Shown one piece after another: positions 1 through 7,196 of a stretch of DNA of 50,213 bases (position 1 is its first letter; each line of letters starts with the position of its first letter). Below the pieces are notes generated by a model. It made no database searches and was not told the origin of the DNA. It was given only the letters and a program-made list of their open reading frames with translations. The translations under genes were made by a program, and so were the position numbers. Origin of the DNA: Oscillospiraceae bacterium. GTDB lineage: Bacteria; Bacillota; Clostridia; Oscillospirales; Oscillospiraceae. The stretch lies in contig WRAB01000017.1 of assembly GCA_009780435.1 (NCBI GenBank), positions 1 to 50,213 on the forward strand, read 5' to 3'.

Positions 1-1204
1 CTATAATTGCTTCTAAAGTATCTCGTTCCGCGTCCGGTTCTGCGTCCGGTTCTGCGTCCGGTTCTGCGTCCGGTTCTGCGTCCGGTTCTGCGTCCGGTTC
101 TGCGTCCGGTTCTGCGTCCGGTTCTGCGTCAGACTTGCTCCGCCTGCTTCCGAGGAAGGATTTCACCAAAAACACAAAGGCACAGAAATAAATAATCACA
201 GATATTACGATGTCTACAAATTCACTGGAGAACCCGTGCACTTGCATCCGTGCGCCGCCCAGCGTTAAATAGGAGACCAATGTGCCGGAGAATACTATGC
301 CCATGGGGTGATTTAATCCGAGAAATGCGACGGCGATCCCTGTAAACCCTTCCATCTGGAGCATATCCACCGCGCTGAGAGACAGGCCCGTGCCGTTCAT
401 AAAGTTTAAAGCGCCGCCGACGCCGGCAAGGGCGCCACAGAACATCATAGAGGAGACGATCTTGCTCTTTTCGTTGATCCCGGCATATTTCGCTGCGTCT
501 CGATTAAAGCCGCAGGCCTTCAGCCCATATCCAAAGGTGGTTTTTTCTAAAATGACGTAGACTAGGATGGCAGTTGCTATGGCGATGAGAATACCTATGT
601 TCACATTAGAAGACCTAGTCAAGTTGCCCACCGTCTCTGAAAAAATATGTTCCATCCCCAGAGACGGCAAGTTAGAATCGTCTGGCAGGGGCAGTGTCGT
701 CGCTCGCCCCTGGTCAAACAGATGCGTTCTGATCATGTGATTCACTAAAAACATGCCGATATAGTTCGTCATAATACAGGAGATGACTTCATGTACATTG
801 CGGTACGCTTTTAACAGGCCCGGTATTGCCCCCCACAGGGCCCCCGCTATAGCGGCGGCGACAATGGCGGTTATAATCCGAATCGCCGGATGTAAAAATG
901 TAAATTCTACCCCGATGTAGATTGCGACAAAGGCCCCAAAAGTAAACTGGCCCGTGGCGCCGATATTAAACAGGCCCGTCTTATACGCAAAGGCCACAGA
1001 GAGACCCGTCATAATAATGGGTGTGGCAAATAAGAGCACATCTCCTGCATTCCGCATAGAACTTGCGCCAAACGTAAGTAGGGTCATAAACGCATCAACC
1101 GCCTGAGTGGCATTGCTGATTAACAATATGATGAATCCGATTGCAAGGCCTGCAATAATGACTAAAATGGAAGATAACCCATTGATTAAACCATCCCGCT
1201 TCAT
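1..1204 (-). CDS. BMP-type (nucleoside) ABC transporter permease, partial at left edge
   Basis: An open frame of 401 codons runs on the minus strand from the ATG at 1204 to the window edge without a stop. It encodes a very hydrophobic protein with many membrane segments and the conserved stretch YKTGLFNIGATGQFTFGAF, typical of NupP/YufP-type permeases that work with BMP-family binding proteins. The ATG overlaps the TGA of the upstream ATPase gene (ATGA, 1201-1204), so the two are translationally coupled. After the last membrane segment the protein continues into a hydrophilic tail of eight EPDA repeats (see 31-126), which is unusual for this family. A second permease gene usually follows and would lie outside the window. 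Nucleoside import is inferred from the family; the substrate is not shown by the sequence. Confidence 0.85.
   Translation of the reverse strand, partial: MKRDGLINGLSSILVIIAGLAIGFIILLISNATQAVDAFMTLLTFGASSMRNAGDVLLFATPIIMTGLSVAFAYKTGLFNIGATGQFTFGAFVAIYIGVEFTFLHPAIRIITAIVAAAIAGALWGAIPGLLKAYRNVHEVISCIMTNYIGMFLVNHMIRTHLFDQGRATTLPLPDDSNLPSLGMEHIFSETVGNLTRSSNVNIGILIAIATAILVYVILEKTTFGYGLKACGFNRDAAKYAGINEKSKIVSSMMFCGALAGVGGALNFMNGTGLSLSAVDMLQMEGFTGIAVAFLGLNHPMGIVFSGTLVSYLTLGGARMQVHGFSSEFVDIVISVIIYFCAFVFLVKSFLGSRRSKSDAEPDAEPDAEPDAEPDAEPDAEPDAEPDAEPDAERDTLEAII
31..126 (-). repeat. 12-bp tandem repeat, eight copies, coding for (EPDA)n
   Basis: The unit CGTCCGGTTCTG recurs eight times back to back. On the minus strand it is in frame with the permease and encodes Glu-Pro-Asp-Ala in each copy, forming an acidic tail. 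Because the unit is a multiple of three, copy-number change would lengthen or shorten the tail without shifting the frame. It has no spacers, so it is not a CRISPR array. Confidence 0.95.
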
Positions 1205-2733
1205 ACCGCTTCACCTTCTTCCGCCATTCTCTTCGCACCGGACATATAGAGCCCCAGCTCCTGAAACGTAACTTGTTTCGGGTCTACATCCGCCACAATT
1301 TCCCCCTCGTACATGACTAAAATCCGGTCAGATATGTTCATAACTTCTTCCAGCTCCAGAGAGATGAGCAAGATCGCCTTGCCCGCATCCCGCTCGGCCA
1401 ATAGCTGTTGATGGATGTATTCAATTGCCCCTACATCTAGACCCCGGGTGGGCTGTACTGCGACCAGCAACTTGGCGTCCCGGTCAATTTCTCTGGCGAC
1501 GATCACCTTTTGTTGGTTGCCGCCGGACATGGTGCGGGTAATGGTGCTCGGCCCTTGGCTACAGCGTATGTCAAAGCGCTCGATGAGTGTTTTGGCAAAG
1601 TCTTTTATTTTATCCATCCGCAAAAAGCCGTTGCGCTGAAATGCCTTGGTATAGTATTTTTGCAAGATCAGATTATACGCAAGGGAGTAGTCGAGCACTA
1701 GGCCGTGCTTATGCCTGTCCTCCGGGATATGGGCCATGCCAGACTCGCCCCGCTTGCGTATCTTTTCTCTGGAGATGTCTTGTCCGTCCAATACGATCTG
1801 CCCGGACTCTATGGGTGTAAGGCCTGTGAGGACATTGACCAAATCTGTCTGTCCGTTCCCTTCAATCCCTGCTACGCATAAGATTTCCCCGGCTTTTGCC
1901 TCAAAGGAGACGTCGGTGAGCAGATTTTTTTCGCCTTTGCCCCTTTTCGTCAGGCCTTTCACTTCCAGGACGGTGTCTCCAATTTGGGCCTCGCTTTTTT
2001 CCAAGCTCAACACAACTTTGCGGCCAACCATCATTTCGCTCATCTCTTCTTTGGATGTCTCGGCCACCTCTACTGTGCCGATCATCTTGCCTTTTCTGAG
2101 CACGGAGCATCTGTCGGCGACTTGTTTGATCTCATCCAGTTTATGGGTTATAAATAAAATAGACTTCCCTTCTGCGGCCATGTCACGCATGGTCTGCATG
2201 AGCGCCTCTATCTCTTGGGGCGTCAATACAGCGGTGGGCTCGTCGAAAATGAGGATCTCATTGTCACGGTACAACATTTTCAAGATTTCTACCCGCTGCT
2301 GCATCCCCACGGTAATATGGCGCACTTCGCTGTCTATGTCAATTTCAAAACCATATTTCTTTGAGAGAGCCAAAACCTTCTCTCTGGCGTCTCTCATTTG
2401 GAGCACACCGTGCTTGGTGGTCTCATCCCCAAGGATAATATTTTCTAACACGGTAAAGTTGTGAACCAACTTAAAGTGCTGGTGCACCATACCGATCCCC
2501 AGTGCGTTGGCATCTCCGGGGCCGGTGATATGTACCTCTTTGCCCTCTGCATAAATACTGCCTTTTTCCGGCTTATACAGGCCAAACAGCACACTCATCA
2601 GCGTGGATTTACCCGCACCATTTTCCCCTAACAAAGCGTGGATTTCGCCTTTTTTCAGTTGCAGCGTAATGTCATCGTTTGCGATAATCCCTGGGAACTC
2701 CTTGGTAATGTTACGCATTTCAATGATATACAT
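1201..2733 (-). CDS. BMP-type ABC transporter ATP-binding protein, two ABC domains
   Basis: This 510-residue protein energises the nucleoside-type importer at the inner face of the membrane. The first ABC domain has Walker A GENGAGKST, the signature-like ITVGMQQRVEI and Walker B LIFDEPTA. The second has a degenerate Walker A (GIEGNGQTD), a full signature MSGGNQQKV and a Walker B altered to LLVAVQPTRG. This asymmetry is usual for the NupO/YufO and RbsA type. An ATG at 2733 (MYIIEMRN) was chosen because family members start there and GGCGAGG lies just upstream. The frame is open back to 2835, but that part would translate a palindromic repeat and terminator. The gene follows the lipoprotein gene after a terminator-like hairpin and overlaps the permease start. 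Confidence 0.92.
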   Translation of the reverse strand: MYIIEMRNITKEFPGIIANDDITLQLKKGEIHALLGENGAGKSTLMSVLFGLYKPEKGSIYAEGKEVHITGPGDANALGIGMVHQHFKLVHNFTVLENIILGDETTKHGVLQMRDAREKVLALSKKYGFEIDIDSEVRHITVGMQQRVEILKMLYRDNEILIFDEPTAVLTPQEIEALMQTMRDMAAEGKSILFITHKLDEIKQVADRCSVLRKGKMIGTVEVAETSKEEMSEMMVGRKVVLSLEKSEAQIGDTVLEVKGLTKRGKGEKNLLTDVSFEAKAGEILCVAGIEGNGQTDLVNVLTGLTPIESGQIVLDGQDISREKIRKRGESGMAHIPEDRHKHGLVLDYSLAYNLILQKYYTKAFQRNGFLRMDKIKDFAKTLIERFDIRCSQGPSTITRTMSGGNQQKVIVAREIDRDAKLLVAVQPTRGLDVGAIEYIHQQLLAERDAGKAILLISLELEEVMNISDRILVMYEGEIVADVDPKQVTFQELGLYMSGAKRMAEEGEAV

Positions 2734-2773
2734 AAGCCTCGCCACTTTCACTAATTTATTATTGCTCCCACTT

Positions 2774-2804
2774 GCACCTCCCCCGCTATTGGCGGGGGAG
2801 GTGC
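2774..2804 (-). other. Perfect 13-bp hairpin ahead of the ATPase gene
   Basis: The arms 2774-2786 and 2792-2804 are perfectly complementary around a 5-base loop. The arms are G/C-rich (CACCTCCCCC/GGGGGAGGTG) and there is no T-run, so it looks more like an intergenic palindromic repeat or an RNA-stabilising hairpin than a terminator. It lies in the leader of the ATPase gene, just downstream of the terminator at 2822-2851. Confidence 0.8.
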
Positions 2805-2821
2805 GAAAACGTGAATATGGA

Positions 2822-2851
2822 AAAAAGGAGCGCAAAAATGCGCTCCTTTTT
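2822..2851 (-). terminator. Terminator/attenuator after the BMP lipoprotein gene
   Basis: The arms 2822-2834 and 2839-2851 pair perfectly (A-tract, GGAGCGCA, 4-base loop, TGCGCTCC, T-tract). It begins 10 bases after the lipoprotein stop codon. Partial read-through would give more binding protein than ATPase and permease, a common arrangement in ABC operons. Confidence 0.88.
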
Positions 2852-2860
2852 CGCTCCGGG

Positions 2861-4030
2861 TTAGTTCAATTCTGTCACTTCAACGAGAGAGAGGGGAAGG
2901 TTCGCCTCTGAAACCGTCTCGGTTACAACATTGGAAACGACAATAGAGCCGTTGGTCAAGAGGGCAAAGATTGCATCGTATTGCGCCTGGGTGAATTCTT
3001 GGAAGCGGGACGTGTTCATGGGCAGGCCAATCCCGTTCACGGATGCGTCAAACATGAGCTCTCTGCCGCCGCGGAATGTGCCTTCTAAGAAGTCGGTGAG
3101 CATGTCATAAACGGATACGTCAAGGGCTTTCATGGCGGAGGTGATAACCACATCGCTGTCACCGGACTGGTCGACGTCAACGCCGATGACAGAGCCGCCC
3201 GAGGCCTCTGCACCGCTCATAACGGAGCCGCCTGCGCCACCTGCTGCCGCAAAGATAACTTCTACGCCGTCGACAAACCAAGCCGATGCCGTGGTTGCAA
3301 CTTCAGGGCTGGGGGCAAAGCCGCCCACGTAGTAATAGAGGACAGTCACTTCGCCTGCCTCTAATTCTAGAGACTCGGCAGCATGTTCTGCACCTTGGAG
3401 GAAGCCGTGGCCAAAGCGCACAACTGCAGGTACTGCAATACCGCCCATGAAACCTAAGCTTCTATAGCCTTCCATAACTGCGGCATACCCTGCCAGGAAA
3501 CCTGCCTGCTCTTCTGCATAGTGGATTGCCGCCGTGTTGGCCGCCGGCCCGCCAGCTGGCGTGGCGTCTAGCAGAACAAATTTCACATCTGGGAACATTT
3601 CTTGCATTTCAGCGGAAGCTCCAATGAAGTGGAAGCCCGGCAATACGACAATGTTGGCACCGGCGGCGATAGCATCAGCGACCAGGTCAACACGCGCTAC
3701 GTCATCTGCGGAATGTGGCTGGAAGAAGCGTGCATGGTCAGCGGAGAGTCCATGGGTGGAAAGGAACCGTTGGATGCCCTGCCATGCGCCTTCATTGAAC
3801 GAACCGTCATCCAAAATGGAGTCCGGTGAGTGGGCGACCAGAGCAATGTGGATATCGCTCGCTGCGAAACCTTCTTCTGGCTCGGGTTCTGGATCGGGTT
3901 CCGGCGCCTCTGGGGTCGGAGTCGCCTCTGGGGCCGGGGGTGCCTCTGGGGCGGCAGGTGTCCCCCCCTGGCATGCAGCCAGAGTGAATACCAGCAGGGC
4001 TGCTAGAAGTAGTGCTAAAAACTTTTTCAT
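2861..4030 (-). CDS. BMP-family substrate-binding lipoprotein
   Basis: This 389-residue protein is the extracellular binding component of the importer. It starts with a lipoprotein signal peptide ending in a lipobox (VFTLAACQGG), followed by a Pro/Glu/Ala-rich linker to about residue 55. The rest is a BMP/Med-type domain with the features ALVAHSPDSILDDGSFNEG near the N terminus and an alternating alpha/beta fold. Members bind purine or pyrimidine nucleosides or other ligands, so the ligand is inferred. The gene is first in a minus-strand operon, with AAGGAGG upstream of the ATG, a promoter at 4174-4202 and a roughly 137-base leader. Confidence 0.93.
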   Translation of the reverse strand: MKKFLALLLAALLVFTLAACQGGTPAAPEAPPAPEATPTPEAPEPDPEPEPEEGFAASDIHIALVAHSPDSILDDGSFNEGAWQGIQRFLSTHGLSADHARFFQPHSADDVARVDLVADAIAAGANIVVLPGFHFIGASAEMQEMFPDVKFVLLDATPAGGPAANTAAIHYAEEQAGFLAGYAAVMEGYRSLGFMGGIAVPAVVRFGHGFLQGAEHAAESLELEAGEVTVLYYYVGGFAPSPEVATTASAWFVDGVEVIFAAAGGAGGSVMSGAEASGGSVIGVDVDQSGDSDVVITSAMKALDVSVYDMLTDFLEGTFRGGRELMFDASVNGIGLPMNTSRFQEFTQAQYDAIFALLTNGSIVVSNVVTETVSEANLPLSLVEVTELN

Positions 4031-4067
4031 TTCGTACAGTTCCTCCTTAAAGCATAAATGTTTATAT

Positions 4068-4090
4068 ATAGATGTAGAGACTACATCCTA
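4068..4090 (-). promoter_or_regulatory. Hairpin/inverted repeat in the leader of the BMP operon
   Basis: GATGTAG (4071-4077) and CTACATC (4081-4087) form a perfect inverted repeat, and ATA/TAT outside extends the helix with one bulge. It sits 38-60 bases upstream of the start codon inside the predicted 5' leader, with another palindrome (AAGCGCTT, 4105-4112) further upstream. It could be an operator or an RNA hairpin. No known riboswitch consensus was recognised. Confidence 0.5.
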
Positions 4091-4173
4091 TACACTGTTT
4101 GAACAAGCGCTTTGTACTGCTTTGACAGGGCTTGTCCTCGGCACCTGTTTGACCTTTGGATGAAATCCTCTCC

Positions 4174-4202
4174 ATTTTAATGTATGGGCATTGTAATGTC
4201 AA
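4174..4202 (-). promoter_or_regulatory. Sigma-A promoter of the BMP importer operon
   Basis: On the minus strand TTGACA (4197-4202) is followed after exactly 17 bases by TAAAAT (4174-4179). This predicts a transcription start near 4167 and a leader of about 137 bases before the lipoprotein gene. Confidence 0.75.
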
Positions 4203-4223
4203 TCAAAATCTTCTTTATACGTC

Positions 4224-4265
4224 AAAAATGGGCCCTGCATTTCGACGAAATCGGAGCCCATTTTT
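4224..4265 (-). terminator. Terminator after the Cys-rich protein gene
   Basis: The arms AAAAATGGGC (4224-4233) and GCCCATTTTT (4256-4265) are complementary, with a smaller inner stem ATTTCG/CGAAAT. On the minus strand the structure begins about 20 bases after the stop codon of the 4286-5116 gene and ends in a T-tract. Confidence 0.85.
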
Positions 4266-4285
4266 GGTCTGAATCCCTTGAGGCG

Positions 4286-5116
4286 CTACCGGTAGAGCGT
4301 CGCTTTCGCCTCACGGTAGTTGTCTGACACCTCAATGGTATCCGGCGGGAAAAATTCATCCACGGGAAAGCTGATCTTGGAAAATAGAGCGCAGGGATCG
4401 TCATCTCCGGAACCGACACACTCCTTCTCCGGCAGACAGTAGTCATAGGCCGGCATGAGCAGCTGAGAATCCCGCTCCAGGCGGACGATGGAAAACTGGC
4501 CCAGGGTGACGTATACCCGACGGCTGTCCCCGCCCATCATGAGTTCACAGCCGAAGGCGTCGCGGATACAACCGGGGACCTCTGTCACCTCACTGCAATC
4601 GCAGAGATTGTCGCGGACATCTACGACCTTCATCCCCAGGATAATGGGGTCAACTGCCTCCACCACGGCGGTGGGGAGATTTGTCTTGGCCAGAGAGTGC
4701 TCATCTAAGCCGCCAACCACGGTGTCTGAGGTGAAGATTTTAGCGTTGCCCTCACTGCCGAACAGGATCACCCGCTTGTCAAATACGGCCAGACCCGTGA
4801 TGGGGGCGCTTTTGTTGATGAGGGCAAATGCCTCACCTCGTATCTTATAGTAGTAGCGGAGGTCTACTGTGTAAAACCCCCGGTTGAAGGTGATCTCCTC
4901 CACGTCTGTGGTGACGTAGAGCAGCTGGGCCGATTTAGCCCGCACGCTGACAGCCCCTTCTATGTACCGCTGTGACTCCGCCGTGGGGTAAAACCGCAGA
5001 TCTTCAATGCAGTCTTTGTCCTTGCAGGAGTCGAATATCTTCCGTGTATGAATGCAGACGGCCTCTTTAATGCAGTCGTTATCTCGCACCGGACCGGGCA
5101 GAACACGATCAGGCAT
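4286..5116 (-). CDS. Cys-rich conserved clostridial protein of unknown function
   Basis: The 276-residue protein has no signal peptide and no membrane segment. About eleven cysteines are visible, four of them close together near the N terminus (CIKEAVC, DSCKDKDC) and others in DNLCDCSE, PGC, FGC, YDYC and KEC. The N-terminal pattern recurs in hypothetical proteins of Clostridia, as far as I recall. The ATG at 5116 is chosen because AAGGAGGT lies 8 bases upstream; the frame is open further upstream but without such a site. It is a single-gene unit ended by the hairpin at 4224-4265. A role in a spore or cell-surface layer is possible for so Cys-rich a protein, but nothing here proves it. Confidence 0.75.
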   Translation of the reverse strand: MPDRVLPGPVRDNDCIKEAVCIHTRKIFDSCKDKDCIEDLRFYPTAESQRYIEGAVSVRAKSAQLLYVTTDVEEITFNRGFYTVDLRYYYKIRGEAFALINKSAPITGLAVFDKRVILFGSEGNAKIFTSDTVVGGLDEHSLAKTNLPTAVVEAVDPIILGMKVVDVRDNLCDCSEVTEVPGCIRDAFGCELMMGGDSRRVYVTLGQFSIVRLERDSQLLMPAYDYCLPEKECVGSGDDDPCALFSKISFPVDEFFPPDTIEVSDNYREAKATLYR

Positions 5117-5181
5117 CTTATATAACCTCCTTGAACGTATTGTTATCAATCCAGTGTATGCAGAGGCCGCTGTTGTGTGAA

Positions 5182-5222
5182 AAAACCGCCCAGATACGTT
5201 GAAAACGCATCCGAGCGGTTTT
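5182..5222 (-). terminator. Terminator-like hairpin at the left end of the first sugar locus
   Basis: The outer arms AAAACCGC (5182-5189) and GCGGTTTT (5215-5222) pair, with a further GGATGCGT/ACGTATC inner helix. On the minus strand it follows the dehydrogenase gene and ends in a T-tract. Its sequence is closely related to the hairpin at 14361-14405 at the other end of the locus. A small GGGGGC/GCCCCC palindrome lies at 5280-5293. Confidence 0.75.
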
Positions 5223-5298
5223 GCACAGGCAGAAATCCATCTAAAACGGACAGAGTACTGTTTTTTCGATATATCTTCTGGGGGGCAAGCCCCCTTAT

Positions 5299-6063
5299 TT
5301 ACCGGGCCGTATACCCGCCGTCTACTGACAACACAGCGCCCGTGGCATAGGGCATACTGTCGTCGGCAAAGTGGAGGCACGCATATGCGATATCCCGGGG
5401 ATTCCCCATCCGCATCACCGGGCGGTCAGAACTCAATTCCCGCAAGGTCTCCGCCGGGTTCTCGGCGGTGTCGATGATGTGCTGCACCAGCGGCGTCAGC
5501 ACCCGTCCCGGACAGACGCAGTTGACCCGGATACTATCCAGGGCGTAGTCCACAGCCATACACTGGGACAGAGAGATCATAGCCGCCTTAGAGACATTGT
5601 AGGCCGTCTGGCCCGCAATGGCCGCAAGCCCCGCCTCAGAGGCGATGTTGATGATAGCGCCCCCGCTTTTTGCCCCAAGCATAGCCGCCGCCGCGTATTT
5701 GCTACACAGAAAAGCCCCATCCAAGTTGACTGCAAGAATCCGTTTCCACTGGACGAAGTCCGTCTCTGTGACCGTCCCCGGTGCAAAAATCCCGGCGCAG
5801 TTGACTAGAATGTCAACCTTGCCGAAGGCCGTTTTGATCTTTGAGAAGGCCGCCTGTACATCGGCCTCGTCGGTGATATCGACGCAGAATACTTCTACCC
5901 CTCCGCCGATTTCCTCTTTGGCCTGGTTTAGCTTCTCCAAATCCCGATCCAGTAGAGCCACACATGCGCCATGGCGTTGAAATAACAGTGCGACCTCCTT
6001 GCCGATCCCGGAGGCGCCGCCGGTGATGGCGGCAACTTTTCCGTTTAAACGTAATTCTCCCAT
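5299..6063 (-). CDS. Short-chain dehydrogenase/reductase (SDR)
   Basis: The 254-residue cytoplasmic oxidoreductase has the classical SDR pattern: the cofactor motif GGASGIG near residue 15, NCAG near 90, a catalytic Ser in IASEAG and the Tyr/Lys pair in TAYNVSK. The C-terminal TGAVLSVDGG is also typical. Such enzymes oxidise secondary alcohols of sugars and polyols with NAD(P). The ATG at 6063 is preferred over a TTG at 6090 because AGAGGGG lies about 10 bases upstream. It is the last gene of the RbsBAC-like operon, 30 bases after the permease stop, so the enzyme probably acts on the imported sugar or polyol. Confidence 0.9.
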   Translation of the reverse strand: MGELRLNGKVAAITGGASGIGKEVALLFQRHGACVALLDRDLEKLNQAKEEIGGGVEVFCVDITDEADVQAAFSKIKTAFGKVDILVNCAGIFAPGTVTETDFVQWKRILAVNLDGAFLCSKYAAAAMLGAKSGGAIINIASEAGLAAIAGQTAYNVSKAAMISLSQCMAVDYALDSIRVNCVCPGRVLTPLVQHIIDTAENPAETLRELSSDRPVMRMGNPRDIAYACLHFADDSMPYATGAVLSVDGGYTAR

Positions 6064-6093
6064 AAGGATATTTCCCCTCTGATTCACCAAAGA

Positions 6094-7053
6094 TTAGTCA
6101 AATTTCCGCTTTCTCCACGAGTCGAAAATCACGACGGCGATGATCATACCGCCCAGAATCACCTGTTGCCAGGCCGGTGAAAATTCCATCAACTGCAGAC
6201 CGTTATTTAATACACCGATAGTCAAGACGCCGATTATGGTGCCAACAATGCTCCCGTTTCCGCCGGCCAAGCTGGTACCGCCCAGAGCCACGGCCGTGAT
6301 GGCCTGTAGTTCCATCCCCGTCGCCATGAGCGGGGGGACAGAGTTTACACGTCCCATATAGAGGAAACCCGCAATAGCGGCGGCAAAGCCACAGAGTCCG
6401 TATACAATGATTTTTGTCCGATCTACCCGGATACCCGAAGTCCTGGAGGCCTCGGCGTTGCCGCCCACGGCCATCACATTGCGGCCCAATGTAGTCTTGT
6501 TTAATAAAATCCACGCAATAATGGCAATTACCATGAACACAAAGGCGCTGTAGGGAACCCCCCACAGGCGCTGGCTGCCAATCACCAGCATGGATTCGGG
6601 GATATCACGGACGGCGAGGCCGCCTGTAATCAGAAGTACCAGACCCCTTGCCATGACCATCATGCCCAGAGTTCCAATAAAGGGCTGTATCTTCCCCTTG
6701 GTTATGATGACGCCGTTTAAAATTCCCATCACCGTTCCGGCCAGGATTCCCAAAAGGATCGCCAAGGCCGGCGGCACACCCCACTCCGTGGCGGCGACAC
6801 CCATAACACACGCACTGATCGCCATGAGAGAACCAACGGAGAGATCAATGCCCGCTGTTAAGATGACCAGGGTCATCCCCATTGCCACAACGCCCAAAAA
6901 GGCGGTCTGGCGGATAATGTTAATCATATTGGCGAACTGGAAAAAGTGCTCGTTTACCAAGCTCATAACGAGAATCAATAGCAACAGTATGAATATGGGG
7001 CTAAACCTCTGGATCAGATGCCCGATGGATACCGCTCTTTTTTCGTTGCTCAT
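6094..7053 (-). CDS. RbsC-like sugar ABC transporter permease
   Basis: A 319-residue integral membrane protein with about ten hydrophobic segments. It carries the family signatures TAGIDLSVGSLMAISA and LGGTSLAGGNGSIVGTIIG of the ribose/xylose/inositol-type permeases. It forms the channel of the importer encoded by the two upstream genes. The start at 7053 (MSNEKRAV) was chosen; AAAGGA lies 12 bases upstream. Another in-frame ATG at 7065 and a GTG at 7089 are possible. The substrate cannot be read from the permease. Confidence 0.92.
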   Translation of the reverse strand: MSNEKRAVSIGHLIQRFSPIFILLLLILVMSLVNEHFFQFANMINIIRQTAFLGVVAMGMTLVILTAGIDLSVGSLMAISACVMGVAATEWGVPPALAILLGILAGTVMGILNGVIITKGKIQPFIGTLGMMVMARGLVLLITGGLAVRDIPESMLVIGSQRLWGVPYSAFVFMVIAIIAWILLNKTTLGRNVMAVGGNAEASRTSGIRVDRTKIIVYGLCGFAAAIAGFLYMGRVNSVPPLMATGMELQAITAVALGGTSLAGGNGSIVGTIIGVLTIGVLNNGLQLMEFSPAWQQVILGGMIIAVVIFDSWRKRKFD

Positions 7054-7126
7054 GTTAAAGTCCATTCCTTTCGCTAACGCTTTCGACACAAAAAGACCAT
7101 AAAGAAGGAATGGACTTTTTGTACAT

Positions 7127-7196
7127 CAATTGTGGTTCCCCAAAGGGGGAACAATTGGCACATTTCTAAAGAGTGGCGTGAATTTTCACGCTACTC
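7127..7196 (-). other. Two hairpins between ATPase and permease genes
   Basis: The first has arms 7127-7141 and 7145-7157 (CAATTGT...TTCCCC with GGGGGAACAATTG, a short bulge). The second has arms 7171-7181 and 7186-7196 (GAGTGGCGTGA with TCACGCTACTC, one G-U) and overlaps the stop codon of the ATPase gene. Neither has a strong T-run, so they may tune mRNA stability or partially terminate within the operon. Confidence 0.7.

Noticed and set aside
31-126. CRISPR array
   Set aside because: The 12-bp units are directly adjacent without spacers and are in frame with a coding sequence.
7-195. Plus-strand open frame made of RPVL repeats
   Set aside because: It is the shadow of the EPDA-encoding repeat of the minus-strand permease, with no ribosome site and no independent support.
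1736-2464. 242-codon plus-strand open frame opposite the ABC ATPase
   Set aside because: The minus strand encodes a clear ABC ATPase with all motifs; the plus-strand product has no recognisable pattern.
2734-2835. N-terminal extension of the BMP ATPase
   Set aside because: The extra codons translate the palindrome at 2774-2804 and part of the terminator, and family members start at MYIIEMRN-like sequence.
3534-4163. 209-codon plus-strand open frame opposite the BMP lipoprotein
   Set aside because: It is a composition shadow of the Pro/Glu/Ala-rich coding strand, and it runs through the promoter region of the real gene.
4031-4167. Purine riboswitch in the leader of the BMP operon
   Set aside because: The three-way-junction consensus and loop motifs of the purine class are not present; only simple hairpins are seen.
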